The translations under genes and the position numbers were made by a program. DNA of 64,000 nt, from positions 248,001 through 312,000 of the forward strand of contig JAGXGA010000027.1 of assembly GCA_024636975.1 (NCBI GenBank), read 5' to 3'. The stretch's first letter is position 1, and each line of letters opens with the position of its first letter. Below, piece after piece: positions 10,360-20,513 of the stretch. Source of the DNA: Mariniphaga sp. Its GTDB lineage: Bacteria > Bacteroidota > Bacteroidia > Bacteroidales > Prolixibacteraceae. The notes beneath the pieces were generated by a model that was not told where the DNA came from, ran no database searches, and worked only from the letters and a program-made list of their open reading frames with translations.

Positions 10360-10528
10360 CTTATTTTACAGATCCTTCGCAATTCACCGGCTTCACGCTT
10401 TTAATATATGAATTTTATAACTTACCCATCTCTTGCAGGTAAAGGGCCAGGGGTACATATTGATTGAGTAATTATATAGACATATATTCGTTTCAACAGG
10501 GTAAAATTGATTTGGGTAAAGGGTTGAA

Positions 10529-10558
10529 TTTTACAGGAAAATAAGTTTTTACAGGAAA
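10529..10558. repeat. Direct repeat of TTTTACAGGAAA, 18-bp period
   Basis: The 12-mer TTTTACAGGAAA occurs at 10529-10540 and again at 10547-10558, a spacing close to two helical turns. GGGTAAA also occurs twice just upstream. Such phasing suits a regulator binding the same face of the helix, but no regulator is identified. Confidence 0.4.
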
Positions 10559-10837
10559 TTTTTCATTAAAATCCGGCTACAGTTAATTTAGATTTAAATT
10601 AAATTATTTTTATTTTCTGCTTAATTAAGTTTTTTAATATTCTTATTCAGGGAAATTGTTTTATGGTGCAGAACGCCTTATTTAGCAAGGGTTACAGGGT
10701 GAAGAGGCAATGTTTTTTTTTATGATTTATTTCATGTTTTATTCAATTTTATTTCAAGTGCGGCCAGGCACTTTCATTTTCTTTGTTAAAACTATGATTA
10801 AGATTTCATTTTAATTTTCGTAGTTGATATCTTTTTA

Positions 10838-10845
10838 TAATTTTG
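10838..10845 (+). promoter_or_regulatory. Candidate -7 box for susC
   Basis: TAATTTTG matches TAnnTTTG, 153 bp before the susC ATG, which would give a long 5' leader containing the 20-bp tandem repeat. No well-spaced TTTG -33 element is seen. Confidence 0.35.
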
Positions 10846-10940
10846 CGGGATTAAATATTTTTAACACTTGTTAGTTATTGTTAAAGATTCTGTAGATATT
10901 TGGAGTTAACCCTTAAAGCATAAGGGTGTTATGTTGAATT

Positions 10941-10980
10941 ATTTTTGCTGTTTAATTAATATTTTTGCTGTTTAATTAAT
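10941..10980. repeat. Perfect 20-bp tandem duplication in the susC leader
   Basis: The unit ATTTTTGCTGTTTAATTAAT occurs twice head to tail with no mismatch, ending 18 bp before the susC ATG. It lies in the probable ribosome-loading region, so copy-number change could alter expression. Confidence 0.85.
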
Positions 10981-10998
10981 AATTTAAAAACTATTTCT

Positions 10999-13900
10999 AT
11001 GAAAAAGATTGCGTTTTTTATCTCGATCCTCCTTTTCATGGGAACGATGGCATCATTCGCTCAAACGCGTGTAGTAACCGGTACGGTTACTTCAGCAGAA
11101 GATGGCCAGCCTGTTCCGGGAGTTTCGATAGTTGTACAGGGGACTACCCTGGGAACGGTTACCGATTTGGATGGTAATTATTCCCTTCAGGTTCCGCAGG
11201 ATGCACAAACTCTTGTGTTTTCATTTGTTGGCATGGCTTCACAGGAAGTTGCGCTAAACAACCGGACCTCAGTTAATGTTGTTATGCAACCTCAAACCTT
11301 TGGAGTCGATGAGGTTGTGGTAACTGCATTGGGAACAAGCCGTGCAAAGAAGTCGCTTGGTTATGCGTCACAGGGTGTAAGTGGTGAAGAAATTACTTCA
11401 ACCAATGTGCTTAATCCTATGTCTGCATTGTCGGGTAAAGTTGCCGGTATGCAAATCCAGGGACAGAATTTTGCAGGTTCACAAAATATCCTGATTCGTG
11501 GTGGAAGTTCATTTTCTAATAATAACCAGCCGCTATTTGTTGTTGACGGCGTTCCGGTAAGTAATGAAAACTTCAATTCAAATGAAACACAGCGTGGTGG
11601 CGGTGGTTATGACTACGGTTCGATGATCAATGACCTGAACCCACATGATATTGCAAGTATTGATGTACTGAAAGGTAGTGCCGCTTCTGCTCTATACGGA
11701 AGCCGCGGCCAGAACGGGGTAATCATGATTACCACCAAATCGGGTCAGGCAGGAAGAAGAGGATTTTCTGTTGAAGTGAACTCAGGAGTTAGTTTTGAAA
11801 CCGTTTCCATTCTTCCAAAACAACAAAATATGTATGGTGGAGGTTATGGCGATTTTGACACGGTAACCATTCCGGGGCATGGGGATTTTCAGGCAGTTGG
11901 ATACTCTATTGATGAAAGCTGGGGACCTAAATATGAAGGGCAACAGGTTCTTCACTGGTGGGGAGCCGCGGATTACGAAAAGGGAATTACCGATGCTCCG
12001 GTTACCGGGCCTTGGGTAGCCCCTGCAAATGATGTCCGTTCGTTTTACGAAACAGGTGTAACATACCAGAATTCAGTAAATATTGTAACTACAAGTGAAA
12101 TTTCGGCAATGCGCATTGGTTATACCAATTCAAATATGACCGGTATTCATCCGAATTCACAACAGGACAAACATAACTTTAATGTTAACGGAGAAACTTC
12201 TCTTTTTGACGGACTTATTGAAACCAATGCCAATCTGAATGTAGCATATTCCGAAACATTGGGCCGTCCTCAATTTGGCTACGGTGACAATTCACAATCG
12301 CAGAAATTCTTTCAGTGGGGACAACGTCAGCTTGATTTTGATAAGCTTAGCAACTATATGAACCCCGATGGTACCATGCGTACCTGGAACAGGGAATCGT
12401 GGGATAACGGTACTCCGGTTTATTCCGATAACCCATACTGGACCGCCTATAAGAACTACCAGGACGACGACCGCCTGCGTGTTTTCGGTAAGGCTGGTGT
12501 AACAGTTAACCTTACAGATTATTTAAGGGCATCGGGTAATTTTTACTATGATAATTATAATTTTAATCAGAGAGAACGTGTATCGATTGGTTCACAGGCT
12601 ATGTCGATGTTCACCCAGATTAATCGTCAGGCAACTGAAACCAATACCGAAGGTAAACTGGAATTAAATAAGAACTTCGACGATTTTAGCATACTGGCCA
12701 TGGTTGGAGGAAACAGCCGGAATGAACACTATTCAAGGTTTGAAGGTGAAACCAATGGTGGATTGGTAATCGATGGCCTTTGGAATTTGAACAATTCGGC
12801 CAATGGGCCACTTCTCGATGATTTCGATCGCGAGATGAGAGTAAACAGTGTGTTTGCTTCAGCAAGTGTTGGTTTCCGTGATATGCTTTATGTTGACGGA
12901 ACATACAGAATTGATTGGGACAGTACCCTGCCTGAAGATAATAACAGTTACGGCTATGCTTCCGTATCATCAAGTTTTATCTTGTCTGAAATACTTGACC
13001 TTCCATGGATGGATAACCTTAAAGTTCGTGCAAACTATGGGGAAACAGGTATGGGAACTACGCCTTACCAGGTTTACAATGTATATACAATTGGTGATCC
13101 TTTTAACGGAAATCCAACATTCACCAATGGTTTACGTTTGAGAAACCAGGATCTTGTACCGGAGATGACCAAAGAAGTGGAAGTTGGACTGGAAGGCGCT
13201 TTTTATAAAAACCGTGTTGGATTTGATTTAAGTTACTACAACAGGAATACTGAAAACCAGATTGTACCTATTGAAGTGAGCGGTGCAGGTGGTTATACTT
13301 CACGGGTAATTAATGCCGGTAAAATTAACAACGAAGGGATTGAAATCCTGGCCTATGGAACTCCTGTCCGGACCAATGATTTTTCATGGGAGCTTTCAGT
13401 AAATTTTGCAAAAAATAAAAATACAGTACTTGAGCTGCCTGAAGATCTTGGTGGAAAAATTCAGCTTATGAATTCACCATTTAGCGGAGCACTGTTAACG
13501 GCTGTTGAAGGTGCTACTTTCCAGGAACTGATTGTTTATAATTATCTTTTCGATGATGAAGGCAATCGTGTAATAGGCGAGGATGGTTTTTACCTTAGAG
13601 GTGAATTGGAATCGGTAGGTTCGGTGCTTCCGGATTATACAGCTGGAGTCAGAAATGCATTCCGATATAAAAATTTCGATGCCAGTGCATTGATTGATAT
13701 TTCACAGGGAGGGAATTATTGGTCACTGACCCATATGTGGGGTATGTATTCAGGTATGGCTGCTGAAACAGCAACACCAACTTCAAATGGAAACACCATC
13801 AGGGAAGACGGTCTTGTTTTGGAAGGTGTAACTGAAGACGGACAACCCAATACTACCAACATATCAGCCATTGATTATTCCGAACTGCATTATCATGGTT

Positions 13901-14169
13901 TCGGCACACCAAGTGCCACCAGTGTATTTGATGCATCGTATGTAAAATTGCGTGAAGTGACACTAGGTTACACTTTACCACAATTTGTTGATGTTTTGCA
14001 ATCGGTACGTCTCTCAATATATGGCCGTAACCTGGCTACATGGGGACTCGACAATGAAGGAATTGACCCGGAAACTGTTGTGGGCGGATCGGGAAATATA
14101 CAAGGTCTTGAAGGAGGTATTATTCCTTCTACCCGTTCGTTTGGGTTCAATTTGAGAGTTAATTTTTAA
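10999..14169 (+). CDS. SusC/RagA-family TonB-dependent outer membrane transporter
   Basis: 1056 aa. A signal peptide (about 1-21, ending FAQ) is followed by a carboxypeptidase-D-like regulatory domain (about 25-100), then the plug domain (about 110-235, with LFVVDGVPV, IASIDVLKGSAASALYGSRG and GVIMITTK), then a 22-strand beta barrel ending in the C-terminal Phe expected of barrel proteins. It should import a ligand delivered by its SusD partner, powered by TonB. susD starts 19 bp downstream. No glycoside hydrolase, peptidase or hybrid regulator lies beside the pair, so the substrate cannot be inferred. Confidence 0.95.
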   Translation: MKKIAFFISILLFMGTMASFAQTRVVTGTVTSAEDGQPVPGVSIVVQGTTLGTVTDLDGNYSLQVPQDAQTLVFSFVGMASQEVALNNRTSVNVVMQPQTFGVDEVVVTALGTSRAKKSLGYASQGVSGEEITSTNVLNPMSALSGKVAGMQIQGQNFAGSQNILIRGGSSFSNNNQPLFVVDGVPVSNENFNSNETQRGGGGYDYGSMINDLNPHDIASIDVLKGSAASALYGSRGQNGVIMITTKSGQAGRRGFSVEVNSGVSFETVSILPKQQNMYGGGYGDFDTVTIPGHGDFQAVGYSIDESWGPKYEGQQVLHWWGAADYEKGITDAPVTGPWVAPANDVRSFYETGVTYQNSVNIVTTSEISAMRIGYTNSNMTGIHPNSQQDKHNFNVNGETSLFDGLIETNANLNVAYSETLGRPQFGYGDNSQSQKFFQWGQRQLDFDKLSNYMNPDGTMRTWNRESWDNGTPVYSDNPYWTAYKNYQDDDRLRVFGKAGVTVNLTDYLRASGNFYYDNYNFNQRERVSIGSQAMSMFTQINRQATETNTEGKLELNKNFDDFSILAMVGGNSRNEHYSRFEGETNGGLVIDGLWNLNNSANGPLLDDFDREMRVNSVFASASVGFRDMLYVDGTYRIDWDSTLPEDNNSYGYASVSSSFILSEILDLPWMDNLKVRANYGETGMGTTPYQVYNVYTIGDPFNGNPTFTNGLRLRNQDLVPEMTKEVEVGLEGAFYKNRVGFDLSYYNRNTENQIVPIEVSGAGGYTSRVINAGKINNEGIEILAYGTPVRTNDFSWELSVNFAKNKNTVLELPEDLGGKIQLMNSPFSGALLTAVEGATFQELIVYNYLFDDEGNRVIGEDGFYLRGELESVGSVLPDYTAGVRNAFRYKNFDASALIDISQGGNYWSLTHMWGMYSGMAAETATPTSNGNTIREDGLVLEGVTEDGQPNTTNISAIDYSELHYHGFGTPSATSVFDASYVKLREVTLGYTLPQFVDVLQSVRLSIYGRNLATWGLDNEGIDPETVVGGSGNIQGLEGGIIPSTRSFGFNLRVNF

Positions 14170-14188
14170 TCATTAATACGTTGAAAAA

Positions 14189-15706
14189 ATGAAGACATTA
14201 AAATATATCACAATCTTTTTTGTTGGTATTTTCATGTTGGCTTGCGATGTAGAATACCTCAGCGATCCCAACAGTCCGGAAGTGCCACCTACTTACGGTC
14301 TCATCAACCGGGTGCAAAAGAATTTTATGAACGACACCCGTGATGAATGGTTTGCCGGACGCCAGAGCCTTCTGTGGGTTCAGTACTGGAACCAGGTAAA
14401 TTACACTGAGGAAGATCGTTTTCAATACCGCGAAAGCGTTAATCTTACAGCATGGAATGATATTTATGGACACGCACAGGATTTGCATGATCTTATCGCA
14501 CTGAATGTGAATGAAGAAACGGCATCCGATATGGCACAATTTGGGCCTAATGTAAACCAAATATCCGCAGCCCGCATTATGCTGGTGTATGTGTATCTGT
14601 ATGCAGTGGAATTATGGGGTGATGTCCCTTATGCTTCTTATGGCAGCGATAATCCTAATTTTCAGGCCAACCAGCTTAAAACGGAAGGTATTGATAACCC
14701 CGCTTATGCAACTCAGCAGGAGATATATGCTGATATGTTGAATGAACTGGCCCAGGCAGAGGCGGCAATAATTGAAGATGAAATTATGATCGAAGGCGAT
14801 AATTTCTATGGTGGTGATGCTTCAAAATGGAAGATATTTGCCAATTCACTTAGATTGCGCATCGCAAACCGTTTAAAGGATGTTTATCCTGCTGCCCAGT
14901 CGCATATTGATGCTGCCATTGCCAGTGGTGTAATGGAATCGAATGCTGATAATGCCGGTGTTACTTTTGAAGCGAATGCCGTTAATGGTGCCCCGATGTA
15001 CCGGGCATTTGTTGTTAGTGCACGTCGTGACTTTGCTCCTTCATTGCAACTTGTTGAGATGCTGAAAGGTCAGCGTGGCCCATTTGATCAGAGAGATCCT
15101 CGTTTGGATATCTATGTTGCTGATAATGTGAATGGCGATAAAGTTGGTGTTCCATTAACGGCTTCAAACGGTATTGTAACTTCATTTACAATCGAATCGA
15201 ACCCGGGTGCTGCAGTACTTGCTCCCGATTACACTGAGATCTATATGGAATATTCTGAGGTTGCGTTTATTTTAAGCGAACTTAACGATTGGGATCAGGA
15301 TTGGTATGAAGAAGGTGTAAGGGCTTCTATGGAAAAATGGGGTGTTGCCCAGGCTGATATAGATGCCTATATTGCCACTCTGCCTCCTGCTTCGGAAGAA
15401 ACAGTTATGACACAGAAATACATTGCTCTTTATATGCAATCTATGGAAGCATGGAGCGAATACCGTCGTACCGGTTATCCGAATACTCTTATCATGCCAA
15501 ACGAAACCTACGATTATACATTTCCGACAGCTGATGGTGAAGAAACCCGTACCTACACGTTTTCAACAATTGGCGGGTTATCTGAGCTGCCCGAAAGGAA
15601 TAAGTATCCATTGAACGAAGCCAGTGTCAATGAGGCAAGCATCAATGCAGCTACTCAGTCAATGGGTGGTGATACACAAAGTACATCTCTCTGGTGGGCT
15701 GAATAA
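14189..15706 (+). CDS. SusD/RagB-family nutrient-binding lipoprotein
   Basis: 505 aa. The signal peptide ends at a LAC lipobox (Cys19), giving a surface-exposed lipoprotein. The body is helix-rich with tetratricopeptide-like blocks, including AARIMLVYVYLYAVELWGDVPY, the typical SusD region. The late WSEYRRTGYP motif is also a SusD mark. The N-terminal DPNSPEVP region resembles the SusD-like subgroup that is about 500 aa long and often found with peptide- or unknown-substrate SusC proteins. It caps the transporter encoded just upstream and is followed at once by a terminator, so the operon is susC-susD only. Confidence 0.92.
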   Translation: MKTLKYITIFFVGIFMLACDVEYLSDPNSPEVPPTYGLINRVQKNFMNDTRDEWFAGRQSLLWVQYWNQVNYTEEDRFQYRESVNLTAWNDIYGHAQDLHDLIALNVNEETASDMAQFGPNVNQISAARIMLVYVYLYAVELWGDVPYASYGSDNPNFQANQLKTEGIDNPAYATQQEIYADMLNELAQAEAAIIEDEIMIEGDNFYGGDASKWKIFANSLRLRIANRLKDVYPAAQSHIDAAIASGVMESNADNAGVTFEANAVNGAPMYRAFVVSARRDFAPSLQLVEMLKGQRGPFDQRDPRLDIYVADNVNGDKVGVPLTASNGIVTSFTIESNPGAAVLAPDYTEIYMEYSEVAFILSELNDWDQDWYEEGVRASMEKWGVAQADIDAYIATLPPASEETVMTQKYIALYMQSMEAWSEYRRTGYPNTLIMPNETYDYTFPTADGEETRTYTFSTIGGLSELPERNKYPLNEASVNEASINAATQSMGGDTQSTSLWWAE

Positions 15707-15726
15707 TCTCTTCACTAAATAAATTT

Positions 15727-15761
15727 AAAAAAAGTCCTGACTTCATATCAGGACTTTTTTT
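15727..15761 (+). terminator. Rho-independent terminator of susCD
   Basis: A perfect 14-bp stem (seven A then GTCCTGA, pairing with TCAGGAC then seven T) with a 7-nt loop. It starts 21 bp after the susD stop. The A/T flanks make it workable in both directions. Confidence 0.9.
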
Positions 15762-15903
15762 ATCTTTATAACTATGAAACGAGCATGAATTTTGGAATGC
15801 GACATTCATAAATAAGCATAAACAAAATTCATTGTGAGTTCCATCCGACCATTAAAAAAATTAATTTTGTACGGATGAAATTTAAGTGATAATTGAAGGG
15901 TTA

Positions 15904-16626
15904 ATGTCTTGTTTTAAATTCTTTTCTTATTTTCTGTTTTTCTGTATTGTGCTTTTTTCAGCATGGACAAAATCTGCTTTTTCCCAAAATTCTTTTTCTG
16001 AACTGGAAGCATCTGAAATTTATTCGGCAGAACTTAATATTGTTAATGGTAGCAAATGGTACTATGAAAATAAATTTAAAGGCAATCCTTTTTTATATGA
16101 TAATGGGTTTACAGAAGGAAATGTGCTGTTCAATGGTGAAACTTTTTCGAACCTGACTCTGGCTTTTGAGTTGTTTCTCAATAAATTAATCCTGATTAAA
16201 AAGGTGGACAACGAAAACAAAGAACTGATACTGAATGAAAAATTTGTTGAAAGTTTTACTCTTAAAAATGCCGGTAGTAAAGATGAATACACTTTTGTAA
16301 GAAAAAAGCTTCCCGGGGTTGAAGGAATAAAATACTATCATGTTGTTTACAATGGTATAACATCATGTTTTATCTATCACAAAAAAATTATCAACAACAG
16401 GGTCGCAGGTGATTATCTGGGGGAATATTTGTATCAGCCGGTGATATATCTTAAAAGGGGAGAGGAGTTTCGCGACTGTACAAACAAAAGATCTTTCCTG
16501 CGTTTGTTGGAAGATCAAAAAGAATTATTACGGAAATATATCAGAAAAAACAATTTGAGCATTGATGGTAAAAATCCGCAGCATATTGCCCTGATTTTAG
16601 AATATTATGATTCCCTGGCTCATTAA
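15904..16626 (+). CDS. Small exported protein of the STN-receptor module (copy 1)
   Basis: 240 aa from the ATG at 15904, which has an AAGG ribosome site and begins a clean signal peptide ending FSQ. An in-frame GTG at 15886 adds six residues and is less likely. The family is not named, but the protein is a paralogue of the 240-aa product at 49056. Both share the layout signal peptide, a YY...F/Y block, a GNVLFNGETF-like strand (GSILLEDGDVF in the other copy), and a basic C-terminus with RxxxRKNN and a final ALILEYYDS/FTLLEEEGF helix. It starts the operon with the TonB receptor. Probably periplasmic or surface-located; function unknown. Confidence 0.75.
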   Translation: MSCFKFFSYFLFFCIVLFSAWTKSAFSQNSFSELEASEIYSAELNIVNGSKWYYENKFKGNPFLYDNGFTEGNVLFNGETFSNLTLAFELFLNKLILIKKVDNENKELILNEKFVESFTLKNAGSKDEYTFVRKKLPGVEGIKYYHVVYNGITSCFIYHKKIINNRVAGDYLGEYLYQPVIYLKRGEEFRDCTNKRSFLRLLEDQKELLRKYIRKNNLSIDGKNPQHIALILEYYDSLAH

Positions 16627-16638
16627 ATCGAAAGCTGA

Positions 16639-19368
16639 ATGAGTAGTTACTTGCACAAAAATTTACTTCTTGTTTTATTTTCTTTCATGTATTTATATTC
16701 AGTTTCCCAGAAAGAAGTTTCAGGGAATTCAGAGAATAAATCAATTATAGAACTTATTCAATTACTGGAAACAAGGTATGGGGTGAAATTTTATTTTCAG
16801 GAACCTGAAATAAGAAATATTAGAGTGACTACTGATTGTGTGGGAATCGATCTTGATAATTGTCTGGAAGAAATTGGTCGCTCAACTTTGCTTAAGTTCT
16901 ATCGTAGCGGAGAACGAATTTACTTGTTTAAAGGTGAGCTAGTAGTACAAAGCCTGCAAAAACCGTTGGTTGGCGGAACTGAATTTCAACCTGATAAAAA
17001 ACCGGAAAAAGATTTGAACCAACTCAAGCAAAAGGCCTATAAAATATTTGAAATAGGTACCCCCGGGAAAAGCAATTTAGGTTATGCAATATTGAGTGGT
17101 TATGTAACAAACTACGAATCAGGCGATCCGGTTTATAATGGCAATGTTATTTTGGCCGGAACCGCTCAGGGAGTATCAACCGACCAGGACGGATTTTACG
17201 AAATTCGAGTACCGGTTGGAAACAACACTATTCAATTCAGCAGCATTGGCATGGAACCTACCCAGCGAATCTTAAATATTCATTCAAATGGAACATTAAA
17301 TATTCAGATGGAAACCAAAATGAATATTATTGGCGACATTGATATTTTGGGTGATAAAAAAGGGGAAGTCAGCAGGGTTTTTTCAGGGGTCGAAAGGTTT
17401 GATGGCAAAATGCTGGAGTCGTTGCCTGCTTTGCTTGGAGAAGCAGATGTAATAAAAAGCACACTTATGTTGCCAGGTGTAGCAACTGTGGGCGAGGGGA
17501 CATCGGGCTTTAATGTTCGGGGAGGAAAAACTGACCAGAACCTGATACTGATAGACAATGCACCGGTTTTTTATCCTTCCCACTTTTTTGGAAATTTTTC
17601 AGCCATTAATTCCGATGTGGTGGAAAATGCGGTTTTATATAAAGGAAGTATCCCGTCTAAATACGGAGGCAGGGTATCGTCGGTTTATGAAATCAATACA
17701 AAAACCGGGAATTCTGAAAAAATTTCAGGGGTTGGCGGAGTTAGCTTTTATTCAGCACGACTGATGCTCGAAGGGCCGGTTTCCGATAACGCGTCATTTG
17801 TTTTCAGCACTCGTGGAACGTATTCCGATTGGCTTCTCAATCAAATCAATATTCCTGAATTATACAACAGCGAGGTGGGTTTTAACGATGTGCAAGGAAA
17901 AGTGGATCTCCGGCTTAATTCCAAAAACCGTCTGACAGTGGGAACTTATTTGAGTAACGATAAATTCAGACTACGCAGCGATACGTTGTACCGTTATAAA
18001 AACCTGGTTTCCTCCGCGCAGCTGGAGCATAAATACAACGAAAACTGGAAATCGGAAATTAATCTTTCGTATAGTAATTTTTCTTACAACATTTCCAGTT
18101 TCGAAATGCCCACGCGGGCATTCGAAATGACGCATGACGTGGCTTACCACGGTTTCAAAAATTATAATGAATACAGCAATAACGGCAGGTTTAAAACTTA
18201 TTTCGGACTGGAATCGGTCTGGTACAAAGTGAACCCGGGAGATTTAGAAGGAGACCAGGACTCTCAAATTAACAGCTTTTACAGCACCGCCGAAAATGCA
18301 GTGGAAAACGGTATTTTTGCAGGTGCTGAATTTTCTGTAACCCCTTTACTTAGCCTCGAAACAGGAATAAGATGGTCTGGTTTCCTGTCACTCGATGATG
18401 GGAAAAGGTATATTTACGCTGATGGTTTACCGCTAAATGAAACCAACATTACTGATTCAGTATTTAATACACCGAATTCACTCAAAAAGCACTACACGAA
18501 TCCGGAGTTCAGGTTTTCGTTAAATTACATGCTAAGTCAGAATACATCATTAAAACTCAGTTATAATAAATCAAGCCAGTACATCCACATGCTCACAAAC
18601 ACAACCGCAATATCGCCAACCGATACCTGGAAACTGAGTGATGAATACCTGCCACCGCAAATTGGGAACCAGTTTTCGGCAGGATTGGTTAACAGTTTTT
18701 GGCAGAATATGTTGGAATTGACTTTAGAGGGATATTTTAAACAAATAAATAACATAAAGGAGTATAAACCGGGGGCAAGCCTGCTTTTGAACGATCATAT
18801 TGAAACTGAAATATTAAACGGCCAGGGAAAAGCTTATGGCGCTGAATTGTCAGTAAAGAAGAAAGGAAATCGTTTAACCGGCTGGCTGGCATACACCTGG
18901 TCGCGGATATTGATAAAATCCAACTCACCGTTTCCGGAAGAACAATTCAACGACGGTGAATATTTTCCGGCCAGTTACGATAAGCCGCATAACCTTAACC
19001 TGTTTACTAACCTGAAAGCATCACGCAGGCTGCTGGTTTCCACAACTTTAAATTATGCCACCGGGCGCCCGATTACACTCCCTGTTGCAAAGTACAGGTT
19101 GGGAGATAAAGTATTGCTGCACTATTCCGATTTTAACCAGTACCGAATTCCCGACTATTTTAGAATCGATTTTTCGTTTACATTGAAAGGGAGCTTGAAA
19201 GCAGGTAAACTTTTCGATACTTCCACCACTTTTTCGGTTTACAATATTACCGGAAGAAAAAACGCGTATTCCGTTTTTTACAAAGGGGATAGAGACAGGT
19301 TGACAGGCTATAAATTATCGATTTTTGGAACGGCCATTCCAACCTTAACATTTAATTTTAATTTTTAA
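16639..19368 (+). CDS. STN-domain TonB-dependent receptor (copy 1)
   Basis: 909 aa. After the signal peptide come an STN-like domain (about 30-95, similar to the signalling domain of FecA), a carboxypeptidase-like regulatory domain (about 150-215), a plug (about 245-355, with GFNVRGG, DQNLILIDNAPVF and SKYGGRVSSVYEI), and a barrel ending in Phe. It is a clear paralogue of the receptor at 43573, with the same plug blocks and the same C-terminal SVYN...A/PYSV/Y pattern. The STN domain suggests signalling across the envelope, but no sigma or anti-sigma gene is adjacent here. Its stop overlaps the DUF4249 start by one base. Confidence 0.9.
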   Translation: MSSYLHKNLLLVLFSFMYLYSVSQKEVSGNSENKSIIELIQLLETRYGVKFYFQEPEIRNIRVTTDCVGIDLDNCLEEIGRSTLLKFYRSGERIYLFKGELVVQSLQKPLVGGTEFQPDKKPEKDLNQLKQKAYKIFEIGTPGKSNLGYAILSGYVTNYESGDPVYNGNVILAGTAQGVSTDQDGFYEIRVPVGNNTIQFSSIGMEPTQRILNIHSNGTLNIQMETKMNIIGDIDILGDKKGEVSRVFSGVERFDGKMLESLPALLGEADVIKSTLMLPGVATVGEGTSGFNVRGGKTDQNLILIDNAPVFYPSHFFGNFSAINSDVVENAVLYKGSIPSKYGGRVSSVYEINTKTGNSEKISGVGGVSFYSARLMLEGPVSDNASFVFSTRGTYSDWLLNQINIPELYNSEVGFNDVQGKVDLRLNSKNRLTVGTYLSNDKFRLRSDTLYRYKNLVSSAQLEHKYNENWKSEINLSYSNFSYNISSFEMPTRAFEMTHDVAYHGFKNYNEYSNNGRFKTYFGLESVWYKVNPGDLEGDQDSQINSFYSTAENAVENGIFAGAEFSVTPLLSLETGIRWSGFLSLDDGKRYIYADGLPLNETNITDSVFNTPNSLKKHYTNPEFRFSLNYMLSQNTSLKLSYNKSSQYIHMLTNTTAISPTDTWKLSDEYLPPQIGNQFSAGLVNSFWQNMLELTLEGYFKQINNIKEYKPGASLLLNDHIETEILNGQGKAYGAELSVKKKGNRLTGWLAYTWSRILIKSNSPFPEEQFNDGEYFPASYDKPHNLNLFTNLKASRRLLVSTTLNYATGRPITLPVAKYRLGDKVLLHYSDFNQYRIPDYFRIDFSFTLKGSLKAGKLFDTSTTFSVYNITGRKNAYSVFYKGDRDRLTGYKLSIFGTAIPTLTFNFNF

Positions 19369-20513
19369 TGGGTACGAAAATAAAATATTGTATTTTTTTG
19401 TTAGCATTGCCGCTGTTGTTCAAAAGCTGCATTGACCCTTACCGCCCAGAGTTGGGAAAATTCCAAAGCGAATATATTTTGGTTGTTGAAGGGTTAATTA
19501 CCAACGAACCCGGCTCGTTCAGTGTTTCCTTATCGCGATCGGTTCCGGTTGATACCACTGTGAGTTACCTGCCCGAAACTGGTGCTTATGTTGCAGTTTC
19601 CGATGACGCGGGAAACCTTTATGAACTTTTTGAAACCACACCGGGAAATTACAAATGTACCGATGAGAGTGTCCGGGCATACATCGATAGAAGATACCAG
19701 CTTTTGATTACTGATTCTGAAGGAAACGATTATGAATCTTCGCTGGTTCAAATGGAAGCCACCCCGGAAATAAATAGAGTTTATTGGAAAAATGTAATTA
19801 AAAATGAGTTCACAGAGAATGAAGTACGTGAAAGAAAAGGTATTGAAATTTTTGTGGAATCTGAAAAAGGGAATGAATCAAAATATTATAAATGGGATTT
19901 TGTTGAAACCTGGAAAGTAGTTATGCCCGATTATGTGACTGTACTACGAATGTCAGGTCCAGCAATACAGATGCTTGTAAACCTTCCGCCTGAGAAGCAA
20001 CACTGCTGGGTAACCATGCCTTCTGCAAATATTTTATTGAAGTCATTTGCAGGCCAGGAAACTGAAAAAGTTGACAGTTTTTTTGTGACACGCATTCCTG
20101 AGAATAATCAAAGACTGCATTACAGGTACTCAATTAATGTGAGGCAGTATTGTCTCGACCAGGAAATGTACAATTTCTGGAACAGTATAAAGGAGTTTAA
20201 TGAAGATATGGGATCCATGTACGATCAAATGCCGTATGCTGTTTTTGGCAACATAACCTGCTGCAGCGATGAAAATATTAAAGTGCTTGGCTATTTTGAT
20301 GCAGCCGAGGTAAAAACCAGACGAATTTTTATCGAAAGACACGATCATGTATTGCGTACTGAGAATGTTTATGAAAGTTGTGTTTATGGTATTTTACCAA
20401 ATAATTTTTTCTTTGCATCAGGTGTTTATGCGTCAAGTCCCTTTTGTGCCGATTGCAGAAATTACGGAACAAGTGTAAAACCTGAATTCTGGGATGAACA
20501 GATAAACAAATGA
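19368..20513 (+). CDS. DUF4249 lipoprotein (copy 1)
   Basis: 381 aa. A short signal peptide ends in a KSC lipobox (Cys21). The body matches DUF4249: an N-terminal Ig-like strand set (ILVVEGLITNEPGSFSVSLSRS), a second beta region (GAYVAVSDDAGN and YQLLITDSEG), and a C-terminal region with YSINVRQYCL and paired cysteines near the end (FCADC). DUF4249 lipoproteins usually accompany STN TonB receptors, and here the gene overlaps both neighbours (one base with the receptor, ATGA with the MG2 gene). A role as a surface partner of the receptor is likely but unproven. Confidence 0.85.
   Translation: MGTKIKYCIFLLALPLLFKSCIDPYRPELGKFQSEYILVVEGLITNEPGSFSVSLSRSVPVDTTVSYLPETGAYVAVSDDAGNLYELFETTPGNYKCTDESVRAYIDRRYQLLITDSEGNDYESSLVQMEATPEINRVYWKNVIKNEFTENEVRERKGIEIFVESEKGNESKYYKWDFVETWKVVMPDYVTVLRMSGPAIQMLVNLPPEKQHCWVTMPSANILLKSFAGQETEKVDSFFVTRIPENNQRLHYRYSINVRQYCLDQEMYNFWNSIKEFNEDMGSMYDQMPYAVFGNITCCSDENIKVLGYFDAAEVKTRRIFIERHDHVLRTENVYESCVYGILPNNFFFASGVYASSPFCADCRNYGTSVKPEFWDEQINK

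Larger units (their letters stand above)
10360..10998. other. 639-bp AT-rich intergenic leader before susC
   Basis: No ORF with coding character was found on either strand. The region is strongly AT-rich and carries two short direct-repeat pairs (10529-10558 and 10941-10980) and a TAATTTTG box at 10838-10845. It probably holds the susCD promoter and regulator sites. A small RNA cannot be excluded. No tRNA fold was seen. Confidence 0.6.

Noticed and set aside
10941-10980. Possible CRISPR array
   Set aside because: Only two 20-bp units, directly abutting, with no spacers and no cas genes nearby.
10999-15706. Polysaccharide utilisation locus
   Set aside because: Only the susC-susD pair is present; no glycoside hydrolase, surface glycan-binding protein or hybrid regulator is adjacent, so no substrate class is claimed.
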